A stretch of DNA of 64,000 bases from NCBI RefSeq assembly GCF_003852705.1, contig NZ_REFA01000001.1, forward strand, positions 124,001 through 188,000. Direction: 5' to 3'. The stretch is from Amniculibacterium aquaticum. Its GTDB lineage: Bacteria; Bacteroidota; Bacteroidia; Flavobacteriales; Weeksellaceae. The position numbers and the translations under genes are program-made. Below, in pieces: positions 1-8,495 of the stretch (position 1 is its first letter; every line of letters begins with the position of its first letter). The notes under the pieces are model-generated. The model saw only the letters and a program-made list of their open reading frames with translations. It searched no databases and was not told where the DNA came from.

Positions 1-1
1 T

Positions 2-448
2 CGGACGGTTTGTTTGTCTAATCTGGATATGAATGCCGTTAGAATAGATCCGATATCTAAAGTTTTTTTAGCTAGAAAATCTCAATTTAGAAAGTACAAC
101 GAAGACGAGTTGTTGCAAGTGGCAGAAAAGTACGGTTTTCAAGCGGTTTATTTAGAAGACCTTAATATTCATGAACAAATGTACCTGATGCAAAATGCAG
201 ATTGTATAATCGGACCCAGCGGAGCTGCTTGGACCAATGTACTGTTTGCTCAACCCGGCAAAACAAAAGGATTGCTTTGGTTGGCCAATGTGTGGAAGGA
301 ATTTTCTATATTCTCAACTTTAGCCGAATTCTCAGGCTTTGATTTGTACCATTGGCGTTTTGGAGATGAAAGTTTAGGCTTTCATGAAGATTATGTTTTG
401 GATACAAATGAATTTGAACTTCAATTGAATCGATTATTGGCTTTATAA
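2..448 (+). CDS. Glycosyltransferase family 61 protein, C-terminal part (5' end outside window)
   Basis: The frame is open to the first base of the window, so this is the C-terminal ~148 residues of a longer protein. The visible part matches the end of the GT61 (DUF563) fold: an LARKSQFRKYNEDEL stretch (R-x-N-E-x-E region), then EDLNIHEQMYLMQNADCIIG and the GPSGAAWTNVLFAQPG segment, the family's G-x-x-G-A-x-x-T-N signature. GT61 enzymes transfer sugars onto surface polysaccharides or O-glycans in the cytoplasm. The gene precedes a sugar aminotransferase and a GT2 enzyme on the same strand, so capsule or O-antigen assembly is the likely context. The exact sugar cannot be told. Confidence 0.8.
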   Translation, partial: RTVCLSNLDMNAVRIDPISKVFLARKSQFRKYNEDELLQVAEKYGFQAVYLEDLNIHEQMYLMQNADCIIGPSGAAWTNVLFAQPGKTKGLLWLANVWKEFSIFSTLAEFSGFDLYHWRFGDESLGFHEDYVLDTNEFELQLNRLLAL

Positions 449-515
449 GGTGATTTAATTTTAAAAAATAATAGTATTTTTGTTGCTTATTCACGAAATA
501 ATACAACAAGAAAAT

Positions 516-1619
516 ATGGAAATTAAATTCCTTGACCTTCAGAAAATAAACCTTCAACATCAAGAAGAAATTGAAAACCAAATAGTAGAAACTTTCCGTA
601 GCGGTTGGTATCTTTTGGGTGATAAAACCAAAACTTTTGAAAAAAATCTTGCCGAATACATCGGTGCAAAACATGTAATTGGTGTTGCCAACGGTTTGGA
701 TGCGCTTCGTTTGATCATTCGTGGTTATTTAGAATTGGGAATTTTCCAAAAAAATGACGAAATCATTGTCCCTGCCAATACCTACATTGCTTCGCTTTTG
801 GCCATTTCGGACAACCAATTGATTCCGGTTTTGGTCGAGCCTAATCCAGAGAATCATAACATTGATGTGGATAAAATAGAAGCCGCCATCACCCCAAAAA
901 CCAAAGCCATAATGACGGTTCATTTGTACGGTCAGGTTTCCTACAACGAGCAACTAAAAGAGATTGCAGAAAAACACAATCTGAAAATTATCGAGGACAA
1001 TGCACAAGCAATCGGAGCTGAATGCAAAGGCATAAAAACCGGTAATTTGGGTGATGCATCGGGGTTTTCTTTTTATCCCGGAAAAAACTTGGGAGCCTTA
1101 GGCGATGGTGGTGCAGTATCAACCAGCGACGATGTTTTGGCAGCAACCATTAGAGCTTTGGCAAATTACGGATCTACAAAAAAATATGTGAATGATTATC
1201 TGGGGCTTAACTCTAGATTGGATGAAATACAAGCTGCCATTTTAGATGCTAAACTAAAATATTTGGACCTGGACAATCAAAAAAGAAGAGAGATTGCCAA
1301 AAGATATTCATCTGAAATTTCCAATCCAAAAATTGAACTTCCAACTCTTCCTCAAAATGAAAAATCTCATGTTTGGCATCTTTTTGTAGTGAAAACCAAA
1401 GATAGAGAGGCTCTACAAAAACATTTGGAAGCTCATGCTATTCAATCCATCATCCATTACCCAATCCCACCTCACAAGCAAACTTGTTACTCGGAGTTGA
1501 ACGGTTTGACTTTCCCGATCACGGAAAATCTTTGTCAAGAAGTTCTGAGTATTCCTATTTCACAAGTTATGACAGAGGAAGAAGTTTCTTTCGTAATCCA
1601 AGCTCTTAATCAGTTTTAA
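516..1619 (+). CDS. DegT/DnrJ/EryC1/StrS family sugar aminotransferase
   Basis: A 367-residue PLP-dependent aminotransferase that aminates a nucleotide-linked keto-deoxysugar, as FdtB and related enzymes do. I start at the ATG giving MEIKFLDL, not the upstream in-frame TTG, because family members begin with this strand. The [18 protein letters not shown] and EDNAQAIGA motifs are typical. The PLP Schiff-base lysine is in [15 protein letters not shown] at about residue 190. The C-terminal HVWHLFVV and [10 protein letters not shown] segments complete the fold. Its stop shares one base with the next gene's ATG (TAATG), so it is co-translated with the glycosyltransferase downstream. Closeness to FdtB-type enzymes suggests an amino-deoxyhexose for surface glycans, but the substrate is inference. 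Confidence 0.9.
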   Translation: MEIKFLDLQKINLQHQEEIENQIVETFRSGWYLLGDKTKTFEKNLAEYIGAKHVIGVANGLDALRLIIRGYLELGIFQKNDEIIVPANTYIASLLAISDNQLIPVLVEPNPENHNIDVDKIEAAITPKTKAIMTVHLYGQVSYNEQLKEIAEKHNLKIIEDNAQAIGAECKGIKTGNLGDASGFSFYPGKNLGALGDGGAVSTSDDVLAATIRALANYGSTKKYVNDYLGLNSRLDEIQAAILDAKLKYLDLDNQKRREIAKRYSSEISNPKIELPTLPQNEKSHVWHLFVVKTKDREALQKHLEAHAIQSIIHYPIPPHKQTCYSELNGLTFPITENLCQEVLSIPISQVMTEEEVSFVIQALNQF

Positions 1620-2533
1620 TGCACAACAATCTTCCCTTAGTTAGTGTATTAATTCTGACAATGAATCATGAGAGATTCATTCAACAAGCTTGTGCATCGG
1701 CTTTGGCGCAGACCTATCCCAATTTGGAAATTATTTTGTTGGATAACTTGTCAGAAGACAAAACCTTTCAATTGGCAAAAGAATGCCTTTCTGATACCCA
1801 TAGAAAAACGGAAGTTTACCAAAATGCCGAACCGTTGGGTGTTGCCAAAAATCTCAATTTCTTGTTGTCCAAGGCTTCGGGGAAATACATTGGGATTCTT
1901 TCCGGTGATGATTGGTGGGACGAAAAGATGATCGCCGAAAAAGTGAAATTTTTAGAAGAGTCCAATTGTGATTTCGCTTTGTCTGATGGATACAAATTTA
2001 TACAAGAAACTGCTGAGACTGTACCGGCGTATTCTGGAAAAGACAAAGAAAAAGTACAAAACATGTTGGCCGATTTTTTTCTGAAAAATGTTACAGAAAA
2101 TAGAACGGTGAATGTGGGGACTTTTGCAAAAAAAAACATCCTCGATCTCCATCCTTTTGATGAAAATATACAGACAGAAGATTGGGACATGAATTTGCGC
2201 TTGACTCGTTTGGGATACAAATTGGGTTTTTTAGATCAAAAATTATTCTATTACAGGGTTTTGGATAACAGTTTGTCCAGAAACTGGAAAGCAATGTCGG
2301 ATTCCTACAAAAAAGTAACCGATAAATATCTAGATGTCATACACTCCGACCCGGATTTGGCGAAAGACTACAAACAGCATTTGTTGAAATTTCAATATGA
2401 AATTTTACTTTCAGAAACCCAAGACAAGCAAAAAAGAAAATCTCTGAAAAAAGAATGGAAGAAAGAAAAGTATAAAATAAAATATACGCAGCCGTTGTTG
2501 TTTTTCAAATTACTTTTGCTTCATTTCAAATAA
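1619..2533 (+). CDS. Glycosyltransferase family 2 protein
   Basis: A 304-residue GT-A fold glycosyltransferase. The N terminus carries the GT2 nucleotide-sugar strand (PLVSVLILTMNHERFI), then NLEIILLDNLSEDKT and the DxD-like metal site in GILSGDDWWDEKM. A conserved acidic ED pair (TEDWDMNLRL) follows at the usual acceptor/base position. There are no membrane segments, so it acts at the inner face of the membrane. It overlaps the aminotransferase stop by one base and is the last gene of this polysaccharide operon. A bidirectional hairpin terminator follows directly. Donor and acceptor sugars are unknown. Confidence 0.9.
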   Translation: MHNNLPLVSVLILTMNHERFIQQACASALAQTYPNLEIILLDNLSEDKTFQLAKECLSDTHRKTEVYQNAEPLGVAKNLNFLLSKASGKYIGILSGDDWWDEKMIAEKVKFLEESNCDFALSDGYKFIQETAETVPAYSGKDKEKVQNMLADFFLKNVTENRTVNVGTFAKKNILDLHPFDENIQTEDWDMNLRLTRLGYKLGFLDQKLFYYRVLDNSLSRNWKAMSDSYKKVTDKYLDVIHSDPDLAKDYKQHLLKFQYEILLSETQDKQKRKSLKKEWKKEKYKIKYTQPLLFFKLLLLHFK

Positions 2534-2570
2534 AAAAAAGGTTGCTCAACTATGGGCAACCTTCTTATTC
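2532..2570. terminator. Bidirectional terminator between convergent GT2 and cupin genes
   Basis: AAGGTTGC (2538-2545) pairs perfectly with GCAACCTT (2556-2563). An A-run lies on the left and a T-rich tail on the right, so it can end transcription from both convergent genes. Confidence 0.8.
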
Positions 2571-2594
2571 TTATTCTTATTATTTCAGAATGGA

Positions 2595-2939
2595 TTAATT
2601 TCTGTCGTAATCGTCTTCCAACCTCACAATATCATCTTCCCCGAAATAAGTACCCGTTTGTACTTCTATAAAAACAACGGGCTTGTCAGAAAGATTCATC
2701 ATTCTGTGTTTTGCACCCAATGGGATAAAGATGCTTTCGCCGTAGTTCAAGGCAATTTCTTTTCCATCCAATACAACGGTTGCATTTCCTTCGATAACCG
2801 TCCATTGTTCTTGTCTTTTGTGGTGGTATTGATACGATAGTTTTTGTCCCGGATTTACTTCAATTCTTTTTAATTTATAATGAGGTTCATCGGCCAATAC
2901 AAAGTATTTTCCCCAAGGTCTTTCTCCTATTTCTAACAT
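2595..2939 (-). CDS. Stand-alone cupin, mannose-6-phosphate isomerase type II C-terminal-like
   Basis: A 114-residue single-domain beta-barrel cupin resembling the C-terminal domain of type II phosphomannose isomerase/GDP-mannose pyrophosphorylase. It starts with the family's RPWGKYFVL. Cupin motif 1 is seen around YQYHHKRQEQWTVIEG and motif 2 around FIPLGAKHRMMNL, giving the His/Glu metal ligands. The nucleotidyltransferase half is absent. In this family such proteins are annotated as phosphomannose isomerase-like cupins, and the neighbouring polysaccharide genes fit. It is transcribed alone from its own TATTTTTG box, divergent from gltX. Real isomerase activity is not shown. Confidence 0.8.
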   Translation of the reverse strand: MLEIGERPWGKYFVLADEPHYKLKRIEVNPGQKLSYQYHHKRQEQWTVIEGNATVVLDGKEIALNYGESIFIPLGAKHRMMNLSDKPVVFIEVQTGTYFGEDDIVRLEDDYDRN

Positions 2940-2956
2940 GGTTTTTTATTTTAATG

Positions 2957-2964
2957 CAAAAATA
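2957..2964 (-). promoter_or_regulatory. -7 promoter box for the cupin gene
   Basis: TATTTTTG on the minus strand matches the Bacteroidota TAnnTTTG box, 17 nt before the ATG. Confidence 0.6.
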
Positions 2965-3001
2965 GTGATTTATTGAAAGCAAAAAGAACCTCATTTTTCA
3001 T

Positions 3002-3009
3002 TAAATTTG
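3002..3009 (+). promoter_or_regulatory. -7 promoter box for gltX
   Basis: TAAATTTG, an exact TAnnTTTG match, lies 18 nt before the chosen gltX ATG. It overlaps the in-frame upstream start at 3007, which argues against that longer start. Confidence 0.7.
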
Positions 3010-3027
3010 CCGATTAAAATTTATAAA

Positions 3028-4539
3028 ATGAGCAAAGTAAGAGTGCGATTTGCACCCAGTCCAACAGGACCATTGCATTTAGGAGGAGCCAGAACGGCTC
3101 TTTACGATTATCTTTTTGCTAAAAATAAAGGCGGAGATTTTGTACTTAGGATAGAAGATACCGATACGACCAGATATGTAGATGGTGCAGAAGAGTACAT
3201 TATGGAAGCCATGGAATGGTTCGGAATTGTTCCGGACGAAAGTCCAAAACACGGTGGACCTTATGGGCCGTACAGACAAAGCGAAAGAAGAGATATCTAC
3301 GATCGTTATACCGAACAAATCCTAAAAACGGATTATGCGTACATCGCATTTGATACTCCTGAAGAATTGGACGCCATCCGTGCGGAATACGAAGCGAAAG
3401 GCGAAGTTTTCTCTTATGACAATAAAACCAGAAGTGCTCTTAGAAACAGCATTTCGCTATCAGAAGCTGAGGTGCAAGAATTGTTAGAGTCGAAAACTCC
3501 ATTCGTAGTGAGATTCAAGATGCCTTTTGATAGAGTACTCAATCTGGAAGACATCATTCGTGGAAAATTTTCTGTAAATACCAATACTTTGGACGATAAA
3601 GTCTTGGTGAAAAATGACGGAATGCCAACCTATCATTTTGCCAACATTATCGATGATCACGAAATGAAAATCTCGCATGTTATCCGCGGCGAAGAGTGGT
3701 TGCCGTCCATGGGACTTCATGTTTTGTTGTATGAAGCCATGGGTTGGGAGGCACCGGAATTTGCACACCTTTCTCTCATCCTAAAACCTGAAGGAAAAGG
3801 AAAACTAAGCAAAAGAGACGGGGACAAATTCGGATTCCCGGTTTTCCCACTAGATTTTAAAGATCCGCAAACGGGTGTGGTTTCTAACGGGTATAGAGAA
3901 CAAGGGTATTTGCCCGAAGCTTTTGCTAATTTCTTGGCTTTGTTAGGCTGGAGTCCTGCCGATGACAAAGAAATTTTATCATTGGACGACATGGCAAAAG
4001 AATTTGATCTGAACAAAGTGCACAAAGCCGGAGCTCGTTTTTCCAAAGAAAAAGCAGAATGGTTCAACCATCAATACCTTCAGCAGAAATCCAATGACGA
4101 ATTGGTGTCCTTGTTGAAAGCTTCTGTTCCGGAATTGTCCAATCATGATGAGGATAAATTAAATAGAATCGTTCAGTTGATGAAAGAACGAGCTACCTTC
4201 CCGAAAGACATTTTCGAAATGGGTAAATTTTTCTTTGTTGCACCAACTTCCTACGACGAAAAAGCTCTGAAAAAAGCATGGAATGAAGATACCCCAGCTG
4301 TTTTGACAGAGTTTGCCGATAAAATTTCGATTTTAGAAAAATTTGATGCTGAAAACATCAAAGAAAGCTTACATCAATTGGCCGAATCCAAAGGACTGGG
4401 CATGGGGAAAGTTATGATGCCGCTTCGATTGACTCTGGTGGGCGAATTAAAAGGTCCGGATGTCCCAGATATTATTGAAATACTTGGAAAAGAAGAGAGT
4501 ACGAACAGAATCTTAAATGCTGTAAAGAATATTAACTAA
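3028..4539 (+). CDS. gltX: Glutamate--tRNA ligase
   Basis: A 503-residue class I aminoacyl-tRNA synthetase that charges tRNA(Glu) with glutamate. The N terminus MSKVRVRFAPSPTGPLHLGG holds the HIGH-type motif (HLGG). RIEDTDTTRY, VIRGEEWLPS and the KMSKS-type loop KLSKRDGDKFGF follow at the expected spacing, then the anticodon-binding alpha-helical domain. Length is normal for bacterial GltX. I use the ATG at 3028 because the -7 box overlaps the alternative upstream start. Gln-tRNA formation would need GatCAB elsewhere. It is a monocistronic housekeeping gene. Confidence 0.97.
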   Translation: MSKVRVRFAPSPTGPLHLGGARTALYDYLFAKNKGGDFVLRIEDTDTTRYVDGAEEYIMEAMEWFGIVPDESPKHGGPYGPYRQSERRDIYDRYTEQILKTDYAYIAFDTPEELDAIRAEYEAKGEVFSYDNKTRSALRNSISLSEAEVQELLESKTPFVVRFKMPFDRVLNLEDIIRGKFSVNTNTLDDKVLVKNDGMPTYHFANIIDDHEMKISHVIRGEEWLPSMGLHVLLYEAMGWEAPEFAHLSLILKPEGKGKLSKRDGDKFGFPVFPLDFKDPQTGVVSNGYREQGYLPEAFANFLALLGWSPADDKEILSLDDMAKEFDLNKVHKAGARFSKEKAEWFNHQYLQQKSNDELVSLLKASVPELSNHDEDKLNRIVQLMKERATFPKDIFEMGKFFFVAPTSYDEKALKKAWNEDTPAVLTEFADKISILEKFDAENIKESLHQLAESKGLGMGKVMMPLRLTLVGELKGPDVPDIIEILGKEESTNRILNAVKNIN

Positions 4540-4556
4540 GATTGGGATAATTTTTT

Positions 4557-4564
4557 TACATTTG
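4557..4564 (+). promoter_or_regulatory. -7 promoter box for accA
   Basis: TACATTTG lies 23 nt before the accA ATG, in the short gltX-accA gap. Confidence 0.65.
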
Positions 4565-4587
4565 AGGATTAAAATTCTAACAACAAA

Positions 4588-5544
4588 ATGGAATACTTAA
4601 GTTTCGAAAAACCAATTGAAGAATTGATGGAACAATACCAAACTTGTTCATTGGTGGGAGAAGATGCCGGTGTAGATGTAAAGCTTGCCTGCAGCCAAAT
4701 TGAAGATAAAATAATTGAAAAGAAAAAAGAAATCTACGGAAACCTAACCCCATGGGAAAGGGTACAACTATCAAGACATCCGGACAGACCCTATACACTT
4801 GACTTTATAGCCGGTATTGTCGATAAAGATTCGTTCTTGGAAATGCACGGAGATAGAAATTTTGCCGACGATCCTGCAATGATTGGTGGTATGGCAAAAA
4901 TCGATGGACAAAGCGTAATGATCATCGGTACCCAAAAAGGAAGAACGACCAAAGAAAGACAACTCCGTCGTTTTGGTATGTCCAACCCCGAAGGCTATAG
5001 AAAAGCTTTGCGATTGATGAAGTTGGCAGAAAAATTTAACATTCCTGTAGTAACTTTAATCGATACACCAGGGGCTTATCCAGGTCTAGAGGCAGAAGAA
5101 AGAGGACAAGGTGAAGCCATTGCAAGAAATATTTTTGAAATGACCATGCTGAAAACTCCAATTTTCTGCTATGTAATTGGTGAAGGTGCCAGTGGTGGTG
5201 CTTTAGGAATTGGCGTTGGTAACAAAGTGTACATGTTGGAAAACACTTGGTACACCGTAATCGCACCAGAATCGTGCTCGTCAATCCTTTGGAGGAATTG
5301 GAATCATAAAGAAGATGCTGCCAATGCTTTGAAACTGACTCCAAAAGATGCTCTGAATGAAAAGTTTATCGATGGAATTATCGAAGAACCTCTTGGTGGA
5401 GCACACTACGAGCCGGAAGTGGCTTATGAAAATCTAAAACAATCCATACTACAAAACATCAAGGCTTTTTCTAAATTTACAGGAAAAGAATTGGAAGCTC
5501 AAAGGCAAGAGAAGTTTATTGCTATGGGAAAATTTAAAGGATAA
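4588..5544 (+). CDS. accA: Acetyl-CoA carboxylase carboxyltransferase subunit alpha
   Basis: A 318-residue alpha subunit of the carboxyltransferase that moves CO2 from biotin to acetyl-CoA, the first step of fatty acid synthesis. It pairs with AccD, which is not in this window. Typical segments are [20 protein letters not shown], the [16 protein letters not shown] stretch, the [13 protein letters not shown] substrate loop, and [12 protein letters not shown], which forms the oxyanion hole. The start at [13 protein letters not shown] matches the family N terminus. It has its own promoter and a strong hairpin terminator. Confidence 0.97.
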   Translation: MEYLSFEKPIEELMEQYQTCSLVGEDAGVDVKLACSQIEDKIIEKKKEIYGNLTPWERVQLSRHPDRPYTLDFIAGIVDKDSFLEMHGDRNFADDPAMIGGMAKIDGQSVMIIGTQKGRTTKERQLRRFGMSNPEGYRKALRLMKLAEKFNIPVVTLIDTPGAYPGLEAEERGQGEAIARNIFEMTMLKTPIFCYVIGEGASGGALGIGVGNKVYMLENTWYTVIAPESCSSILWRNWNHKEDAANALKLTPKDALNEKFIDGIIEEPLGGAHYEPEVAYENLKQSILQNIKAFSKFTGKELEAQRQEKFIAMGKFKG

Positions 5545-5561
5545 AAATAATTTTAAAAATA

Positions 5562-5597
5562 GAAAGCTGTCATCTGTTGGCGGCTTTCATTTTTTTT
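5562..5597 (+). terminator. Rho-independent terminator of accA
   Basis: GAAAGC (5562-5567) pairs with GCTTTC (5583-5588), followed by a run of eight T. Confidence 0.8.
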
Positions 5598-5613
5598 AGA
5601 CAACGAAACGAGA

Positions 5614-6798
5614 ATGATTTTAAAAAAAATACTTACAGCATCATTGTTGGGAGCATCTTTTATAGGATTGATGGCTCAGTCATTCATACCTGCTTACTCC
5701 ACCAGAGCCAATCAGGTGACACAGACCAATGTCAATACTCTTTTGCAAGAGTTTGAAGCCTTAGGTATAAAAAAAACAGGTACTGTTGCCAATGAAAATG
5801 CTTTGCAATGGATAAAAGCCAAGTATCTTAACTTCGGATATTCTGCAGGACAGATTGTCGAAGATGCCTTTTCTTACAACAACGGGATGTCTACGGTCAA
5901 TTCAAAAAATTTGGTCATCACCAAGACAGGGACCACATATCCCAACACTTTTGTGATTATCTGTGGGCATTTTGATACCATCAACGGGCCGGGTGTAGAC
6001 GACAACGGAAGTGGGACTGCAGCGATTTTGGAAGTTGCTAGGATACTGAAAGATGTTCCAACAGAATATTCGATAAAGTTCATTCATTTTTCTGGTGAAG
6101 AGCAAGGGCTAAAAGGAAGTGCCCATTATGTAAATTCTGTGGTGAATGCGACCAATCCTAAAATGAATATCAAGTTGGTTTTCAACTTGGACCAAGTTGG
6201 AGGCAAGATAGGAAATAATAACAATACCATCTATTGTGACCAAGATATGGGTGGGCTTTCGTCTAACAATGCGGCATCCCAAGCCATTACTTTGCAATTG
6301 GCCAATTGCACCACGCTGTATTCACCATTGCTAACCGCTTACGACCCTGCTGCCAATTCGGATTATATTCCTTTTGAACAAAATGGAGAAATTATTACCG
6401 GTTTTTACGAATATACCAGAGGATATCTGGAACATTCAGCCAACGATACCTTGGCCAATGTGGACAAAGTGTATGTCAAAAATGTAGCCATGGCATCTGT
6501 AGGAGCAGCGCAGCATTTTGCAGTAGCACAAAGTACTTTAGCAACCTCCGAGTCGTCTTTGGCAGATGATCAATTTCAAATATATCCAATCCCGACACAA
6601 AATGTATTGAATATTGATTTTGTTGAGGTTGGCAATGCTCAATTCATTTTCGACTTGATCGATGCTTCTGGTAGGTTGGTGATGACATCTCAAAACCAAA
6701 AACAAATAGATGTAACCGCTTTGGATACTGGGATATACATTGGAAGATTGAAAATAAAAGATAAAATTTTCCAAAAGAAAATCATCATTAAGAAATAA
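5614..6798 (+). CDS. Secreted M28 family zinc aminopeptidase with T9SS type A sorting domain
   Basis: A 394-residue exported metallopeptidase. A Sec signal peptide (about residues 1-21) ends near LMAQS. The M28 domain shows all expected ligands: His and Asp in GHFDTINGPG and VDDNGSGTAA, the catalytic Glu pair in FSGEEQGLKGS, Asp in FNLDQVGG, and the last His in LEHSANDTLANVD. The final ~75 residues (from about FQIYPIPTQNVLNID to KIIIKK) form a T9SS type A C-terminal sorting domain with the YP-x-P-x-x-x-x-LxI opening and GIYI-G-LK end. It should pass the outer membrane through T9SS and be released or anchored, cutting amino-terminal residues from peptides. It follows the accA terminator and ends in a bidirectional hairpin. 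Confidence 0.93.
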   Translation: MILKKILTASLLGASFIGLMAQSFIPAYSTRANQVTQTNVNTLLQEFEALGIKKTGTVANENALQWIKAKYLNFGYSAGQIVEDAFSYNNGMSTVNSKNLVITKTGTTYPNTFVIICGHFDTINGPGVDDNGSGTAAILEVARILKDVPTEYSIKFIHFSGEEQGLKGSAHYVNSVVNATNPKMNIKLVFNLDQVGGKIGNNNNTIYCDQDMGGLSSNNAASQAITLQLANCTTLYSPLLTAYDPAANSDYIPFEQNGEIITGFYEYTRGYLEHSANDTLANVDKVYVKNVAMASVGAAQHFAVAQSTLATSESSLADDQFQIYPIPTQNVLNIDFVEVGNAQFIFDLIDASGRLVMTSQNQKQIDVTALDTGIYIGRLKIKDKIFQKKIIIKK

Positions 6799-6836
6799 AC
6801 AAAAGCTATCCTAAAGAAAGGGTAGCTTTTGTTTTA
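6799..6836. terminator. Bidirectional terminator between M28 peptidase and small secreted protein
   Basis: A 14-bp stem (6799-6812 with 6819-6832, one G-U pair) with a 6-nt loop. The T-rich right tail and A-rich left flank suit both convergent genes. Confidence 0.85.
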
Positions 6837-6851
6837 TAAACTCTGAAAGGA

Positions 6852-7418
6852 TTATCGGTCGTTCAGCGCCAAAGAGATGTTGTTTTGAATTGTTTTGGTG
6901 GAAGAATAAATGGCATTGCAAACATTGGTGGTTAGTGTGTAGGTGCCTTTTGAGACTTCGATAAAGTTTTTTCCTCTTGCTGGGACTTCCAATTTATAGT
7001 TTTTGTTTCCACTGAATTTTAAAACAAAACTACACTTGGACTTATTTTCAACCAAAAGTACAGCACTTTTTGAACTGGGATCTGGGTTGAATAAGTTGTT
7101 GAGCATAGAAACTGTTTTACCATTTTTTTCAGATTTGAAAACTATATTTTCATTATGAACTGTTTTTACTTTAGGAGATTCGCTAGAAGTTGATGTGCTA
7201 GTGTTTTGACTGATAAGTCCGATTAGTTTAGATTTTAACACGCCAAGGTTGGGGTGATCGGGGTTGTTTTTTATAAAGCCGGCAATGGTTTTGGTATCGT
7301 TACTTGAAATAGCTTCTTCATAGGTGTGGCTTGTTGCTGTAGGGATATTCTTTTTTTTCTGGGCGAATGAAATGGTCCCAAAGCAGAAAATCAGATAGAT
7401 AATGAAACATCTCTTCAT
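6852..7418 (-). CDS. Small exported protein of unknown function, DUF6759-like
   Basis: A 188-residue protein. I choose the ATG at 7418 (MKRCFIIYLIFCFG) because it begins a clear signal peptide ending near SFAQ. The mature N terminus is short and low-complexity (Lys, Ser and Thr rich). The C-terminal half (about residues 90-188) is a compact beta-rich domain containing AVLLVENKSKCSFVLKFSG, VPARGKNFIEVSKGTYTL and YSSTKTI. This resembles a Chryseobacterium-group domain I know as DUF6759, but that assignment is from memory. No catalytic motif is visible. It is likely periplasmic or surface-located. It is a single gene convergent with the M28 peptidase, and I see no good -7 box upstream. Confidence 0.65.
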   Translation of the reverse strand: MKRCFIIYLIFCFGTISFAQKKKNIPTATSHTYEEAISSNDTKTIAGFIKNNPDHPNLGVLKSKLIGLISQNTSTSTSSESPKVKTVHNENIVFKSEKNGKTVSMLNNLFNPDPSSKSAVLLVENKSKCSFVLKFSGNKNYKLEVPARGKNFIEVSKGTYTLTTNVCNAIYSSTKTIQNNISLALNDR

Positions 7419-7500
7419 AATAATTAAATATTTGGCGGTTGTGAAATTAATATTTTTTCTATAACGCAGAAACATTATTTTTAGTTTGTTTGAAAATTAT

Positions 7501-7508
7501 TATCTTTG
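7501..7508 (+). promoter_or_regulatory. -7 promoter box for tsf
   Basis: TATCTTTG lies 55 nt before the tsf ATG, leaving an untranslated leader of about 50 nt. Confidence 0.7.
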
Positions 7509-7563
7509 CATCGCTCAAAATTGAGTAAAATAATGAAGTGTAATTAATAAACAAATAACAGAT

Positions 7564-8385
7564 ATGTACACACCAGTAGCGGCAGATGTAGCCAAACTAA
7601 GAAACACGACAGGTGCAGGAATGATGGACTGCAAAAAAGCTTTAGTAGAAGCAGAAGGCGATTTTGAAAAAGCAATTGAGATCCTTAGAAAAAAAGGTCA
7701 AAAAGTAGCTGCAAATAGAGCAGATAGAGAATCTACTGAAGGTGCTGTTATTGCAAAAGTAAACCAAGATAACACCGCAGGTGTAATTGTAACTTTAAGC
7801 TGCGAGACTGACTTCGTTGCAAAAAATGATGCATTCGTTGAGTTGGCTCACGAACTAGCAGAGCAAGCTTTGGCTTATGCTACAAAAGAAGAATTTTTGT
7901 CTTCTGACTTCCACGGACTTTCAGTTGCTGAAAAATTAATCGAGCAAACTGGCGTAATCGGTGAGAAAATTGAGATCGGAGCTTTCGAAAGAATCGAAGG
8001 TCCTTTCCTAGGAGCTTATATCCATGCAGGTAACAAAATCGCGTCCATTACTTCGCTTTCTGCAAATGTAGATGGCGCTATAGATGCTGCTAAAGCAGTT
8101 TCTATGCAAGTTGCTGCAATGAACCCAATCGCTTTGGACGAAACTCAGGTTTCTCAAGAAATTATTGAAAAAGAATTGGAAATCGAAAGAGAATTGCTTA
8201 CTAAAGAAGGTAAACCAGAAAACATCATCGAAAACATCTTGAAAGGTAAAATGCAAAGATTCTACAAAGACAATACTTTGGTACACCAAGCATTCATCAA
8301 AGATAACGCTGTTTCTGTTGCAGATTATGTTAAGTCTGTAAATGCAGATCTTAAAGTAGCTGGATTCAAGAGAGTTAGCTTGTAA
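7564..8385 (+). CDS. tsf: Translation elongation factor Ts
   Basis: A 273-residue guanine-nucleotide exchange factor for EF-Tu. The N-terminal UBA-like domain (VAKLRNTTGAGMMDCKKAL) is followed by the TDFVAKN core signature (SCETDFVAKNDAFVEL), which contacts EF-Tu. The core N and C subdomains and the coiled-coil/C-terminal module (KEGKPENIIENILKGKM) are complete. In most bacteria tsf directly follows rpsB; here the upstream gene is an unrelated one on the other strand and tsf has its own promoter. A strong terminator follows. Confidence 0.97.
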   Translation: MYTPVAADVAKLRNTTGAGMMDCKKALVEAEGDFEKAIEILRKKGQKVAANRADRESTEGAVIAKVNQDNTAGVIVTLSCETDFVAKNDAFVELAHELAEQALAYATKEEFLSSDFHGLSVAEKLIEQTGVIGEKIEIGAFERIEGPFLGAYIHAGNKIASITSLSANVDGAIDAAKAVSMQVAAMNPIALDETQVSQEIIEKELEIERELLTKEGKPENIIENILKGKMQRFYKDNTLVHQAFIKDNAVSVADYVKSVNADLKVAGFKRVSL

Positions 8386-8407
8386 TACTTTTTACAAAAC
8401 ATATTTC

Positions 8408-8437
8408 AAACTCCGCAATATTTTGCGGAGTTTTTTT
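8408..8437 (+). terminator. Rho-independent terminator of tsf
   Basis: A perfect 11-bp stem, AAACTCCGCAA with TTGCGGAGTTT, a 4-nt loop and a T-run to 8437. Confidence 0.9.
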
Positions 8438-8460
8438 GTATGTCTTTGATTATTAATAAC

Positions 8461-8468
8461 TACATTTG
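8461..8468 (+). promoter_or_regulatory. -7 promoter box for the first giant T9SS cargo gene
   Basis: TACATTTG lies 27 nt before the ATG at 8496. It overlaps the theoretical upstream start at 8466, which therefore is not used. Confidence 0.65.
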
Positions 8469-8495
8469 TCTCCCATTTTTTTTAACAACCCATCA

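Noticed and set aside
8466-8495. Longer start for the first giant T9SS gene
   Set aside because: It would overlap the TACATTTG box and precede the signal peptide; the ATG at 8496 begins a normal signal.
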